Of a stretch of DNA of 46,946 bases, positions 10,501 to 17,587 are shown in pieces. The notes under the pieces were generated by a model. That model saw only the letters and a program-made list of their open reading frames with translations, was not told the DNA's origin and made no database searches. The DNA lies in contig CAJULZ010000006.1 of the NCBI GenBank assembly GCA_910587205.1, positions 1 through 46,946 of the forward strand. Reading direction: 5' to 3'. The stretch is from an uncultured Oscillospiraceae bacterium. Its GTDB lineage: Bacteria > Bacillota > Clostridia > Oscillospirales > Oscillospiraceae. The number at the start of each line of letters is the position of its first letter. Positions within the stretch are counted from its first letter, which is position 1. A program made the translations under genes and the position numbers.

Positions 10501-10999
10501 TCGCCTGACCTACCACACCGAACGCCTGGGACGCCTTTTCTCCGAAACTGGCGGCGCCCTCGGCGGCTTTGTCCTGCTCCGCAGAAAGTTCCTTGATTTT
10601 AGCGGTCAGCTCCGCGTCCTTCTGGGAGAGGTTGGAGGTATCCACCCCCGCGTCCTTCAGCTTGGCCCCGGTCGCCTCCAGTTTCTGCTTTTGGCTTTCC
10701 AGGGCGGCGGACGTGGTACTGATCCGCTGCTCCAATCTCAGCTTCTCCCGCTCCAGGGCAGCGGTAGAGCCATTGGTTTCACTGATCTCCTTTTGGAGAA
10801 GATCGTGCTGTTTCTGGAGGTTTTGCAGTTTGGCGGTGGTATTGTCCACCGCCGTTTGCTGCTTCTGATATGCGGAAATGTCGCCCTGGAGTCGGTTGAG
10901 GGTTTGAATCTCTTTCCCCAACCGGGCAAATTCCTGCTGCGCTTTCGTAAAGGCGCCGCTGAAACCGCCGTTGAGTTGGGCGTTCAGCAGAAATTCCAT
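7547..10999 (-). CDS. Tail tape measure protein
   Basis: About 1150 residues. The first 170 are coiled coil (QKQHDLLQKEISETN, LEREKLRLEQRIS). A tape-measure core follows (SNVAALSQASATEMAALTAEA, AMGYMAMAGWDAQEM, GSIAGTALRNTFNGLL). Hydrophobic segments near 520-580 (VGAATVGLTAYAAI, VIALVGGIAALTAGVVAFV) could insert in the membrane during DNA entry. More coiled coil follows. Tape measure length sets tail length, and at about 1.5 angstrom per residue this predicts a tail near 170 nm (inference). I use ATG 10999: a TAAGGAAT purine site lies just before it and it follows the stop of the frameshift product. The in-frame ATG at 11023 would add 8 residues and overlap that gene. Confidence 0.93.
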   Translation of the reverse strand: MEFLLNAQLNGGFSGAFTKAQQEFARLGKEIQTLNRLQGDISAYQKQQTAVDNTTAKLQNLQKQHDLLQKEISETNGSTAALEREKLRLEQRISTTSAALESQKQKLEATGAKLKDAGVDTSNLSQKDAELTAKIKELSAEQDKAAEGAASFGEKASQAFGVVGQAIAAAGVAAALKEITEAYMECISIAGDFEEGMSNVAALSQASATEMAALTAEAKALGAETKFTAKESADAMGYMAMAGWDAQEMLSGMNGVLNLAAASGEDLAMVSDIVTDSLSAFGLTAADTAHFSDVLAAAATNANTNVSIMGETFKMSASVAGALGYSVEDVAVAVGLMANSGVKGSIAGTALRNTFNGLLEGVTLTGAAFGEYEYSAVKADGTMKDFSSTIDELRGYFDQMTEAERVNNAMAIAGQRGYNGLLAILNATDEDYSSLTASINSCSGAAERMAQIKLDNLNGDLTLMNSAWDALKTTIGEQFIPEMRGLYQVGADVFGVMDDFVQEHPALIKAVTAFIAVVGAATVGLTAYAAITKVVQALNLVALFTGPAAPVIALVGGIAALTAGVVAFVTAANEGVPSVKELTQAARDMNEAIEEANTAYEQTANQTLATAQVAQTYIDKLEEIETATGGAVEGNQEYHNILALLTRTVPELANYIDLENDAIEGGTAALREHTEAWKKDAETQAYQEYLNSLYDEYGTVMTEAAENSIKLTQAQIRLETAEKNRDAALERMNELSTQAYENGEALSQEYYQLENSLYGYNDEIYTAQREIDNLNKAIDKDAEAVAAAEAEIESAQEAVEQLTGVTEEQTEAEAAAARQTEELNAVIGDTVEQMAALTEAYNEAYEAALDSISGQYDLWDEAADVVATSAGSINSALESQITYWQDYNANLQSLTERSADIEGLSAVIASFADGSEDSVNAIAGLANASDEDLRAMVTNWQELQKEQEAAAGSVAELKTDFSNTMDELQAALAEDIEAMDLGDEAKAAGRATIQGYINAANDMLPAVRSAYASVGQAAYSALGSRDAVARTYDPLYKNRYASGTTNAAPGFALVGEEGPELVYFNGGERVLNAAQTSTMQTKAAPTVSALPMPPSGGGGSSPPVQITFQIQGNATQETVQDLREFADEIVERVTDSLADRDADRQRRLMI

Positions 11000-11009
11000 T
11001 CTGTATTCC

Positions 11010-11620
11010 TTACCACTCGGCATTTTCAGAGGCCCCCTTCCGTTTCTCTATAACGGCATTGTTCGCCGCAATCCACCGCATTAGTTCCGGCAACGTCATG
11101 GACAGCCAGCGGTCAACAGGCGTGTTGTTGTTCCCCGATAGGATCAGACATTGTTCCCGGAGCCATAGTCCGCCGTCACCGACTACCGCCCCGTGCGAAG
11201 CAAAAAAGTCCGGGCCTTCTTGACAATGCGCATGAAGTCTCCCAGGGGAAGCCGTTTCAGCGCGCCGGCCGTTAAGACCCGGACGCCCTTCTCGTTCCGC
11301 TCGGTACAAGCCCGGACCGCCATACCCAGGAGGAAGTCGCCGGTGTACTCAGGCATCACCAGCGTTTTGCCGCGGACCATCATTTCATTCTCAATGTCCA
11401 AATAGTCCTCACCCGTCAGCGCGTCCCATTGGAACACCAACTTCTCATAGGTGCGGCCCTCCCACTCCAGGGGGGCGCTCAATTCCAAAGAAAAGCTCCC
11501 GACATCCACAGCCTTCTGCGCGTCATTCGCCTGTTTCATAGCGGCATCAACGGCAGCATCCAGCGCGTCAGACAGCTCCTCGACAGCGGCCTTGCCGCTG
11601 GTTTTCTTAGCGTCGCTCAT
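11010..11620 (-). CDS. Tail assembly chaperone, E+E' frameshift product
   Basis: A minus-one ribosomal shift at the T TTT TTG heptamer (11207-11201) would move ribosomes from the gpE-like frame into an open frame ending at TAA 11010. This gives a protein of about 203 residues: the first 140 of gpE plus 63 new ones (ASHGAVVGDGGLWLREQ to ASENAEW). The second frame has no credible start of its own, and it ends exactly where the tape measure gene begins. P2 makes E+E' with the same type of site and order, and lambda G-GT is the same strategy. The second segment is expected to bind the tape measure protein. Shift efficiency cannot be read from the sequence. Confidence 0.85.
11183..11620 (-). CDS. 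Tail assembly chaperone gpE-like, unshifted product
   Basis: This 145-residue protein lies between the tail tube and the tape measure, the fixed place of tail assembly chaperones. It has family-like features: FSLELSAPLEWEGRTYEKLVF, WDALTGEDYLDIENEM, and the LPLGDFMRIVKKARTFL ending. The first 30 residues are Ala/Asp/Lys-rich and probably flexible. A GAGAGGAGCGCAAT purine-rich site precedes ATG 11620. The last five codons after the slippery site encode only the short tail LRTGR before TAG. Confidence 0.88.
   Translation of the reverse strand: MSDAKKTSGKAAVEELSDALDAAVDAAMKQANDAQKAVDVGSFSLELSAPLEWEGRTYEKLVFQWDALTGEDYLDIENEMMVRGKTLVMPEYTGDFLLGMAVRACTERNEKGVRVLTAGALKRLPLGDFMRIVKKARTFLLRTGR
11201..11207 (-). 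promoter_or_regulatory. T TTT TTG minus-one frameshift site
   Basis: Read on the minus strand, codons 138-140 of the gpE-like gene are ACT TTT TTG. The heptamer T TTT TTG therefore sits exactly in the X XXY YYZ register. After a one-base backward slip the reading frame stays open for 63 more codons to 11010. The same heptamer is the known P2 E/E' shift site. I did not establish a downstream pseudoknot. Confidence 0.88.
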
Positions 11621-11633
11621 ATTGCGCTCCTCT

Positions 11634-11673
11634 CAAAAAATAGGGCCTGACGCGGTGTTGCGCCGCGTCAGGC
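11634..11673 (-). terminator. Intrinsic terminator between tail tube and chaperone genes
   Basis: An 11-bp perfect stem (GCCTGACGCGG with CCGCGTCAGGC, 11645-11655 and 11663-11673) has a 7-base loop. On the minus strand it is followed by CCTATTTTTTGAG. It lies right after the tail tube stop and before the chaperone. It probably lowers transcription from the abundant sheath and tube genes into the chaperone and tape measure genes. Confidence 0.82.
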
Positions 11674-11690
11674 GTTGTTGTGTTCCGGGA

Positions 11691-12209
11691 TTAAGTCATG
11701 CCAATCGCCTTACGCACAGGGGCGGCGCAGTCCACGCCGTTGACCTCGTGAATCTGGCTGAACTGGTCAATGTCCGTCACGATCTTCCCGTTCTTATACA
11801 CCACATACCGGCAGGCGCTGTAAACGCCGGAGGCGTCAGCGGCAGAGGCCGTGGCAATGGTGCCGTGGTTGATCTCCGTGGGGCGAATGGACATCTCGAA
11901 GCGGTTCTGCTCGATTTCCTCCGTGCGGGCCACGTTGTCAAAATACTGGTCCGCCACATACACCGCAATATCGTGCCACTCGTTGGAGCCAAGCTCCACA
12001 ATGGCGTCGGTGACGCTGGAGAACTGGATATTGACCTTCAGGGCCTCGATCATGCCGGCAAGCGGGATTTCCGCGTCGCCCATCAAGCCCGCCCCAGTTG
12101 CGGTGACGGTCTTGTATTTGATGGGCGGCATCGTGATTTTGGCAACCCCGATCAGGGGACCGCCATTTTTGTAGACCAGGTAATCTACATGGCCGTTGGG
12201 ATAAATCAT
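11691..12209 (-). CDS. Major tail tube protein, P2 FII-like
   Basis: About 172 residues, matching the contractile-phage tail tube family: LVYKNGGPLIGVAKITMPPIKYKTVTATGAG early (paraphrased), EALKVNIQF, WHDIAVYVADQYFD and SIRPTEINHG. Subunits stack into the inner tube through which DNA passes. Two ATGs are possible. The second (12209) has AAGGAGG at 8 bases, while the first (12215) would leave only about 2, so I take the second. It follows the sheath gene and is followed by a strong terminator. Confidence 0.93.
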   Translation of the reverse strand: MIYPNGHVDYLVYKNGGPLIGVAKITMPPIKYKTVTATGAGLMGDAEIPLAGMIEALKVNIQFSSVTDAIVELGSNEWHDIAVYVADQYFDNVARTEEIEQNRFEMSIRPTEINHGTIATASAADASGVYSACRYVVYKNGKIVTDIDQFSQIHEVNGVDCAAPVRKAIGMT

Positions 12210-12222
12210 CGTCATGCCCTCC

Positions 12223-13677
12223 TTACGCGACTAACGCCGTCTCCACATAGGAAACGTCGTACTCCAAAATGAAGTCGATTCTCTGGGCGGGGACGGGCGG
12301 AGCGTTGTAGACGTGCAGGGTGATGTGTCCGGCCAGAAGGTTCGTCAGGGGGTTTTCCTCCGCCAGAAGCGCACACCGCGCGCCATAGAGATAGCCGCTG
12401 CCGCACAGTCCGCCCAGCCAGATATTGCAGGTCTGCAATATGGAATCCCGCAGCGCCGTGGTCAGGGGCTTATCCTGCTTGGGCCAGAACGTCCGAATCA
12501 GGGTGTTGCCGATGAAGTCGAACATCCGGGATACCGGGATAAACTGGTCCTTGACATCGGTATTGCCGGGGAAGCAGGCGGTGTAGTTGCCCTTCGCCAC
12601 CCAGCCGCTGTCCATAAAGTTGACGGCCGTGACCACGCCCCAATCGCCGGATACCATTTCCACCTGGGGCCACGTCAGATTGACCTCCGTGCCGTCCTCC
12701 AGGACACAGGCATCCATCTTGAGATTTTTGTTGGACGGGCTCTCGTAGGGGATACCCCGGTTGTCGGTATCCACCTTCGACATCAGGCCGCACAGCTGAG
12801 TAGACAGGTGGAAGGTATAATCCCCCAGCTTGACCATAGGCCAGCAGAGGATTTGGTCCACATCCACGAAGCTGTTCTTGTTCTTGTAGTTGGACAGCTG
12901 GGAATACTCGGTGACGCCCTCCGCGCTGCTGTCCGCGTCGATCACGGCCTTGCCCTTGAACAAGCCGCTGATTGCGCTGGCCTTGGTAGCCATCACCGCC
13001 GCCACGACGGTATTATGGGACCAGCCAGGAGCGGCGATCAGGTCAGGCACCGTGCCCACCACCGTCATAGCTGCATCTACCTGGCCCACGCCGTCCACCA
13101 CATCGGCCACGGTTGCAGTTTCGGGGGTGACGGCATCATAGCCAATATTGAGTGTGGAGGCGTCATAACCCGCGCCGTCCTCCAACAGCTCCACGATGCA
13201 GACATAGGTATCGCTGTCGTCCCGGTCATAGAACACGCTGTAATCCTCGTCCGCTTTCAGCGTGGTACCGGCGGCGTCCTCGCCGTCCCCCTTGACAGTC
13301 ACTTTCAGGGAGGCGGCAATCGCGTCAATGGGAAGGACTACCTGATGATTGGTTACGGGATAGTCCTTCGGCTCCGCCGCCGCCTTCATCTTCGCCGGGT
13401 CCAGGATATTGCAGAAGATCGCGGGCTGCTGCCCGAACAGCTGGAAATGGGAGTACATGAACTCGCAGAGGGTGTACTTCTTCCAGTCATAGGAGAAACC
13501 CAGCTTCTCCACCGCCTCGTCCCAGCTGGTCGCCAGAACGGGGGTATTGGACTTGGCGGGCTTGTCGGCGGACTGGACCGGGGCCGTCCCTACCACGAAG
13601 GGAATGCCCACCTTTGCCACGTTGGGCGTACTGACCGACGTGGCTTTCTCGTAAACTCTTACGCCGAGAATTGCCAT
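12223..13677 (-). CDS. Tail sheath protein, P2 FI-like
   Basis: This 484-residue protein is a contractile tail sheath subunit. Hallmarks are the N-terminal VRVYEKATSVSTPNVAKVGIPFVVGTAP region (paraphrased), the central AAPGWSHNTVVAAVMATKA (source of many sheath matches), CWPMVKLGDYTFHLSTQL, and the C-terminal NFMDSGWVAKGNYTACF and SRMFDFIGNTLIRTFW segment. The C-terminus carries the handshake strands (IDFILEYDVSYVETAL) that interlock sheath rings. A GAGGTAA ribosome site precedes ATG 13677. It defines the particle as a myovirus-type virion. Confidence 0.96.
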   Translation of the reverse strand: MAILGVRVYEKATSVSTPNVAKVGIPFVVGTAPVQSADKPAKSNTPVLATSWDEAVEKLGFSYDWKKYTLCEFMYSHFQLFGQQPAIFCNILDPAKMKAAAEPKDYPVTNHQVVLPIDAIAASLKVTVKGDGEDAAGTTLKADEDYSVFYDRDDSDTYVCIVELLEDGAGYDASTLNIGYDAVTPETATVADVVDGVGQVDAAMTVVGTVPDLIAAPGWSHNTVVAAVMATKASAISGLFKGKAVIDADSSAEGVTEYSQLSNYKNKNSFVDVDQILCWPMVKLGDYTFHLSTQLCGLMSKVDTDNRGIPYESPSNKNLKMDACVLEDGTEVNLTWPQVEMVSGDWGVVTAVNFMDSGWVAKGNYTACFPGNTDVKDQFIPVSRMFDFIGNTLIRTFWPKQDKPLTTALRDSILQTCNIWLGGLCGSGYLYGARCALLAEENPLTNLLAGHITLHVYNAPPVPAQRIDFILEYDVSYVETALVA

Positions 13678-13685
13678 AGTTTACC

Positions 13686-14009
13686 TCACTTTCCCGCCAG
13701 CTTCTGATAGTTGGCGTACAGGGCATTGCCGGGGGTTTTGACCTTCAGCCGCGCCTCCGGCAGCACATCCCCCGCCACGATCAGGGACTTCACCTTGGGA
13801 TGCGACTTAACAGCGGCCGCGGCCATCCGCAGGGCGTGAGTCCGGCTCCCCCGGTAAATGGTGCCGGTCTGGATCAGGCCCTTGATGTTGGGGCCGATGT
13901 AGATATAGAAGCCGGATTCATTCTTCTTTGCCGCCGCAGAAGCGGCAGCGGGCTCCTTCACGTCCTCGGTACGCACAGGGGCCTCCGCATCAGATTTGTT
14001 TTTCGGCAT
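13686..14009 (-). CDS. Small phage protein before the sheath gene, function unknown
   Basis: The 107-residue product has an Ala/Glu/Lys-rich first 30 residues and a compact basic core (GFYIYIGPNIKGLIQTGTIYRG, then MAAAAVKSHPKVKSL). A GGAAGGAGC site precedes ATG 14009. Its first 20 bases overlap the end of the upstream gene, so it is probably coupled to it. Small genes at this spot are common between the tail terminator and sheath in contractile phages, and it may be a minor neck or tail protein. I recognise no specific family. Confidence 0.7.
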   Translation of the reverse strand: MPKNKSDAEAPVRTEDVKEPAAASAAAKKNESGFYIYIGPNIKGLIQTGTIYRGSRTHALRMAAAAVKSHPKVKSLIVAGDVLPEARLKVKTPGNALYANYQKLAGK

Positions 14010-14577
14010 CTTGCTTTGCTCCTTCCAATGTAATAATTTCTTTCCCCCGGTTTCCCCAGGGGTCTTGCAGGGGCAGGCCGCCGGTAATCGGCGCGGTATC
14101 CAGCCGCGCCACAGGCGGCATTTTCCAAACGGAGATCATTTCCCCCGCATAGTAGGGGGACAAATTCTCCGGATACACCAAGGTTTCAAGCCCCGCCTGC
14201 AAATCCAGCTGGTATTGCTTGCTCAAAACCGGCCACTGAAGCAGAGCAATCCTAAACTGCTCCATTAGGTTTAACAGAGCGATACCACCCTCCTGCTCGT
14301 CCTGGTGGTACACACAGAAAACCGAACGTACCGTAGCAACAGCGGCAAGCGGAAGGCCCTGGGTCTGGCTGTCCTTCCCGGTGATGATCTGATGGAGGAT
14401 GTAGGGCGCTTTTTTCTTGGCCGCGCTGCTGTCCGGCAGACGGGTCCGGTAAACCTCGGCGGCGCGGGGGGCCGGCGGCTCCTGATCCCCCTTCTGCATA
14501 GCCACCGGAAGAATCAATTCCCCGGTGACCTTTTCGGTGAACTCCTTCAGCCGCTCCAGCAAAATCACTTTTGACAT
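13990..14577 (-). CDS. Candidate tail terminator / completion protein (lambda U position)
   Basis: This 195-residue protein has no motif I can name with certainty. It lies after a gpZ-like protein and before the sheath, which is the lambda gpU (tail terminator) slot in an otherwise lambda-like order. Seen in the sequence: an N-terminal helix (VILLERLKEFTEKVTGEL), a charged loop with KKKAPYILHQIITG, LAAVATVRSVFCVYHQDEQEGGIALLNLMEQFRIAL (paraphrased), and a Trp-containing C-terminal strand (GEMISVWKMPPVARLD). The long helix before the VWKMPP strand fits tail-terminator folds. A GGAGGT site precedes ATG 14577. Confidence 0.55.
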   Translation of the reverse strand: MSKVILLERLKEFTEKVTGELILPVAMQKGDQEPPAPRAAEVYRTRLPDSSAAKKKAPYILHQIITGKDSQTQGLPLAAVATVRSVFCVYHQDEQEGGIALLNLMEQFRIALLQWPVLSKQYQLDLQAGLETLVYPENLSPYYAGEMISVWKMPPVARLDTAPITGGLPLQDPWGNRGKEIITLEGAKQDAEKQI

Positions 14578-14581
14578 CGCT

Positions 14582-15229
14582 CTACCTCCAGCCGTTTAGA
14601 ATAGCCAGCGTTTCATGGTCAAGCCGTTCCTCGAACTTCTCCATAGCCTCCCGCGCCAGCTTTTCCTCAACCTCCGGACTGCCCAGCATTTGCGGAACGG
14701 AGGACCCCATAAGCTCCTGAATCTCGTCCCCGCCGCTGGAGGCCGTACCGCCGGTGCGCTCAAAAATGCCGGTATGCCCGGATTTCATCTGCGCCACAAA
14801 AGCATCCTGGAATCGGGTGGGTGAAGTGCCTTTCAGCTGGTGCCCGGAGGCGGCAAGGCCGGGATGAACGGTATGCCACGCCCCTCCAAACTGCGCCCGT
14901 ACCCATTCGCTGGTGTCCTGGGTGGGAACCTTCGGCGCGGCCCCGTCATAGCGGTACAGCGGAATCTTCCTTCCGGAAAACGTCACCGCCGCCTGGACAC
15001 CGTTCTGATAGGTGTAGCGGACTTTGACGTTCTCATTGGCCCGGATATTCGCCTGAGAAATGGCATACCGCTCCCGAATTGCCTGCGCGGTGCTGGCGCG
15101 AAGGTGGGATACAGACCGGGACATGGCACTCTTGACAGCTTTCTGCAAACCGCCCTCCACTCCGGCCAACATCCTTGTCGCCCGGTCCAGCGCCTCAGCG
15201 CCGGCCGCTTCTACCCGGATCGTACTCAT
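14582..15229 (-). CDS. Minor tail / neck protein, lambda gpZ-like
   Basis: The 215-residue protein resembles prophage minor tail protein Z of lambda. It has an N-terminal helix with AMSRSVSHLRASTAQAIRERYAI (paraphrased), then the beta segment ANENVKVRYTYQNGVQAAVTFSGRKIPL (paraphrased), and a C-terminal helical part (EVEEKLAREAMEKFEERL). gpZ acts at the head-tail junction in lambda. The start overlaps the stop of the previous gene (ATGA). It keeps the lambda FI-FII-Z-U order. Confidence 0.75.
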   Translation of the reverse strand: MSTIRVEAAGAEALDRATRMLAGVEGGLQKAVKSAMSRSVSHLRASTAQAIRERYAISQANIRANENVKVRYTYQNGVQAAVTFSGRKIPLYRYDGAAPKVPTQDTSEWVRAQFGGAWHTVHPGLAASGHQLKGTSPTRFQDAFVAQMKSGHTGIFERTGGTASSGGDEIQELMGSSVPQMLGSPEVEEKLAREAMEKFEERLDHETLAILNGWR

Positions 15230-15606
15230 TCGTCAACCGCCTCCAGTTCAACCCGAAGCATCCCCATTTCGCAGACGGAAGAAGCGACGTAGAACTCCCG
15301 AAAGAATCCCCCGCCGCCTTCTTCGTCATTGATGCTGATACGCTGGCCCTTTTCCGGCTGCTTGCCGCCCAGGTCGTCCAGCGCACAATGTAAAACACTT
15401 GCAACCAGGTAAAGCCCCTGGGCATGGTCGGTCACCAGCTGCCGCCGATCCTGCTCCTTCAGCCCGGTCAGCACAATGGGAATACCCCTATGCTCCGGGC
15501 CGTCATAGTCCATGCCGTCATAGCGGACGGTACGCAATTCAGCAAACTCGTCCGTATTCAAAAAAACTTTGCGGATGTCGGCGGCTACCATGTCCTTGAA
15601 GCTCAT
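15226..15606 (-). CDS. Candidate head-tail stopper (lambda FII position)
   Basis: The 126-residue protein has a pattern often seen in phage head-tail connector proteins: an N-terminal DIRKVFLNTDEFAELRTV helix, a YDGMDYDGPEHRGIPIVLTG strand region with an acidic loop, then LGGKQPEKGQRISIND before a final beta hairpin. It lies between the FI-position and Z-like genes, the lambda FII slot. Its start and its end both overlap neighbours by 4 bp (ATGA). The assignment rests on position and general shape only. Confidence 0.55.
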   Translation of the reverse strand: MSFKDMVAADIRKVFLNTDEFAELRTVRYDGMDYDGPEHRGIPIVLTGLKEQDRRQLVTDHAQGLYLVASVLHCALDDLGGKQPEKGQRISINDEEGGGGFFREFYVASSVCEMGMLRVELEAVDE

Positions 15607-16100
15607 TCCACCGGCCCCGCTGCGCTCAGGTCAGGCGGGGCTTCGACGCCGTCCTGCGCAAAATACTCGTCCAGCGCGGCCACCATGTCGGCCTTGTTCA
15701 TGCCGCTCTTATACGGAACATCGTACTGCTCCATCAGCGCGCGAAGCTGGTCGGCCTTCATGTCGGTGCTGTACTCCGGGATTTCGTCGCCGTCCTCCTC
15801 CGGGGGCGTATCCTCCGCAGGGGGCGTTTCCAGCCCCGTGGAGAGCGGGTCGGTATCGGACGGGTGTTTACCCGCCCCGCCGTTCTTCTCGCCGTTGCCG
15901 AGGCTGTCAGCGTCGCTGGCGGGGTTATCCTGCGGGATTTCGTCCAGATAGGCAGCAACCCCGAGGGATACCAGCCGGGCGGCCTCCTGATCGGAAACCT
16001 CCACCCGCTCCCCCATGTGAACCGGACATACCCTGACCGCCTTTGTCACCGAATTGACTGTCCGCTGACCGTAGGTGCCTTTAATAATTTTGATTTCCAT
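15603..16100 (-). CDS. Head-tail region protein with C-terminal HeH/LEM-like domain (lambda FI position)
   Basis: Residues 1-55 form a small domain (GTYGQRTVNSVTKAVRV, then RVEVSDQEAARLVSLGVAAYL). An acidic, Pro/Asp/Glu-rich linker of about 60 residues follows. Residues about 110-145 look like a HeH/LEM fold (MKADQLRALMEQYDV, GMNKADMVAALDEYF), a DNA- or protein-binding helix-extended-loop-helix. It directly follows the capsid gene, the place of lambda FI, which helps packaging. A GGAAGGAGT site precedes ATG 16100. The function is inferred from position. Confidence 0.6.
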   Translation of the reverse strand: MEIKIIKGTYGQRTVNSVTKAVRVCPVHMGERVEVSDQEAARLVSLGVAAYLDEIPQDNPASDADSLGNGEKNGGAGKHPSDTDPLSTGLETPPAEDTPPEEDGDEIPEYSTDMKADQLRALMEQYDVPYKSGMNKADMVAALDEYFAQDGVEAPPDLSAAGPVE

Positions 16101-16117
16101 GCGGTACTCCTTCCATG

Positions 16118-17191
16118 TCAGCTCACCACGTCGGCGGCGTAAATGTAGGGGCAGTAGTTCTTGGGCGCGGCCAGGGGGCGGGTCGCCAGCCGGAGCTTAC
16201 GCATATCGTTGTCCTGATCCAGCGTGAACTTCGGCACACGGACGCCGGGGTGGGAAATGGGAACGGTGCTGCCGTAGTCGATCTGCGTGATCTGGCCGTA
16301 CATGAAGTGACCGCAGGCGGGGGCCGTCACCATAGCGCCGGTCTTGGGGAAGTAGGGCTTGTTGGCGCCGTCGTCGTCCATGTAGCTCTCGTCCACGGAA
16401 ATGAGATTCAGCTGGAAGCCGCCAAAATTGAGAACGCCCAGCAGAACCACGCCGGTGTAGGCGGTCAGTTGCTCCCGAATGGAGCCGATGGCGATACCGC
16501 TGTTCTTGTCCAGCAGGCGCTGCAAATCCTCAAACTGGAGAATCGCGTCCGCCGTATCGGTACCCAGCAGCAGGTCAGTCACGGGCAGGCCCCGGTAGGA
16601 GAGCATACGGCACATGGCAATCACATCCGCCCGCATTTCCGCGAAGCTGGTCCAGGGCTTTGCCGGGGTGTAGATGTGCTCGCTGGCAGAACCCTCAAAG
16701 AACTGGACGTGGAGCTTTTCGCCCTTAGTCTTGTCGTCAATGAAGGTCTGCATGGTACACTCGTTGTTGAGCATGGTCTGGACAGCCATCCATTCCTCCC
16801 GGCGGCGGATACGCAGGTCCATGTCGCCCATGTCGTCCCGCAGAAGCCGCGCGGCCCGCTCGGCGGGGGTGGAAACCGCGTAAAGGGCCTCACCGAAGCC
16901 CCGCTTCTTCAGATCGTCCAGGGTCAGGAGCCGGGACACGCCGATGTAGGCGGGCTGAAGCTCGTGGATTTCATAGCCAATCCGCCCCATAGGGATGTCG
17001 CCCACGCGCTCGGATACGAACGCGGCCATGCGCCGGTCACCCTTGCGGTACTCGGTCAGCACCTTATCAGCGGCGAACACATCATTGTCGCCGGTGGGGA
17101 AATAGCGGTCGCGGAAGAAAAACGTGTTGGGGACGTGTTCCTCCATGATCGCCGCCAGAATGTAGGTATCAAAGAAATTCAAAACAGCCAT
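16118..17191 (-). CDS. Major capsid protein, lambda gpE family
   Basis: 357 residues from ATG 17191, which has a perfect TAAGGAGG site 10 bases upstream. The frame stays open further upstream, but that part is out-of-family and has no ribosome site. The protein matches the Phage_cap_E family: FDTYILAAIMEEHVPNTFFFRDRYF (paraphrased), AFVSERVGDIPMGRIGYEI, PAYIGVSRLLTLDDLKKR, RRREEWMAVQTML, and the C-terminal TGAMVTAPACGHFMYG segment. Subunits form the icosahedral shell stabilised by the neighbouring decoration protein. Confidence 0.95.
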   Translation of the reverse strand: MAVLNFFDTYILAAIMEEHVPNTFFFRDRYFPTGDNDVFAADKVLTEYRKGDRRMAAFVSERVGDIPMGRIGYEIHELQPAYIGVSRLLTLDDLKKRGFGEALYAVSTPAERAARLLRDDMGDMDLRIRRREEWMAVQTMLNNECTMQTFIDDKTKGEKLHVQFFEGSASEHIYTPAKPWTSFAEMRADVIAMCRMLSYRGLPVTDLLLGTDTADAILQFEDLQRLLDKNSGIAIGSIREQLTAYTGVVLLGVLNFGGFQLNLISVDESYMDDDGANKPYFPKTGAMVTAPACGHFMYGQITQIDYGSTVPISHPGVRVPKFTLDQDNDMRKLRLATRPLAAPKNYCPYIYAADVVS

Positions 17192-17205
17192 TGTGTTGTT
17201 CCTCC

Positions 17206-17583
17206 TTACAGAGCGGGAGACACGGACTTGAACACAATGCCGCGCTCCCGCAGTTTGTCCTTGTCGGCCTCGGTGACGGTGTAGCCCTCGGCCACGGTCA
17301 GCTTCTCCAGGTCGAAGCACCCGGCCTTGTAGACCGCCGTGGTCACATCCTCGTCCGCGCCGATCTCGGTGTCGTCGCACAGGATGCAGTCCGGGGTGCC
17401 GGTGCCGCCGTACAGCGACAGCAGGCCGGTATCCTCGGCCTTGCCCAGCAACGTCCCCCGCTTCAGTACAGCGGCCTCGGTCAGCTTGCCAATGGTGCCG
17501 CCGTCCACGCGGACAGGGGGATTCAGACCGGCAACCAGCCCGTCATACTCCATCTCACCCAGCTTGTTTCGCAGTTCCTTCAT
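17206..17583 (-). CDS. Head decoration protein, lambda gpD-like
   Basis: The 125-residue protein fits the lambda gpD/HDPD family, a trimer that sits on the expanded capsid at threefold sites and stabilises it. Visible pattern: LTEAAVLKRGTLLG, then SLYGGTGTPDCILCDDTEI, VTTAVYKAGCFDLEKL, and the final KLRERGIVFKSV strand. It lies between the protease/scaffold gene and the capsid gene, as in lambda (C-Nu3-D-E). Confidence 0.92.
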   Translation of the reverse strand: MKELRNKLGEMEYDGLVAGLNPPVRVDGGTIGKLTEAAVLKRGTLLGKAEDTGLLSLYGGTGTPDCILCDDTEIGADEDVTTAVYKAGCFDLEKLTVAEGYTVTEADKDKLRERGIVFKSVSPAL

Positions 17584-17587
17584 GGTC

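Noticed and set aside
8435..11053. Plus-strand open frame of 872 codons
   Set aside because: Antisense shadow of the tape measure gene caused by high GC at third positions; no ribosome site or recognisable domain.
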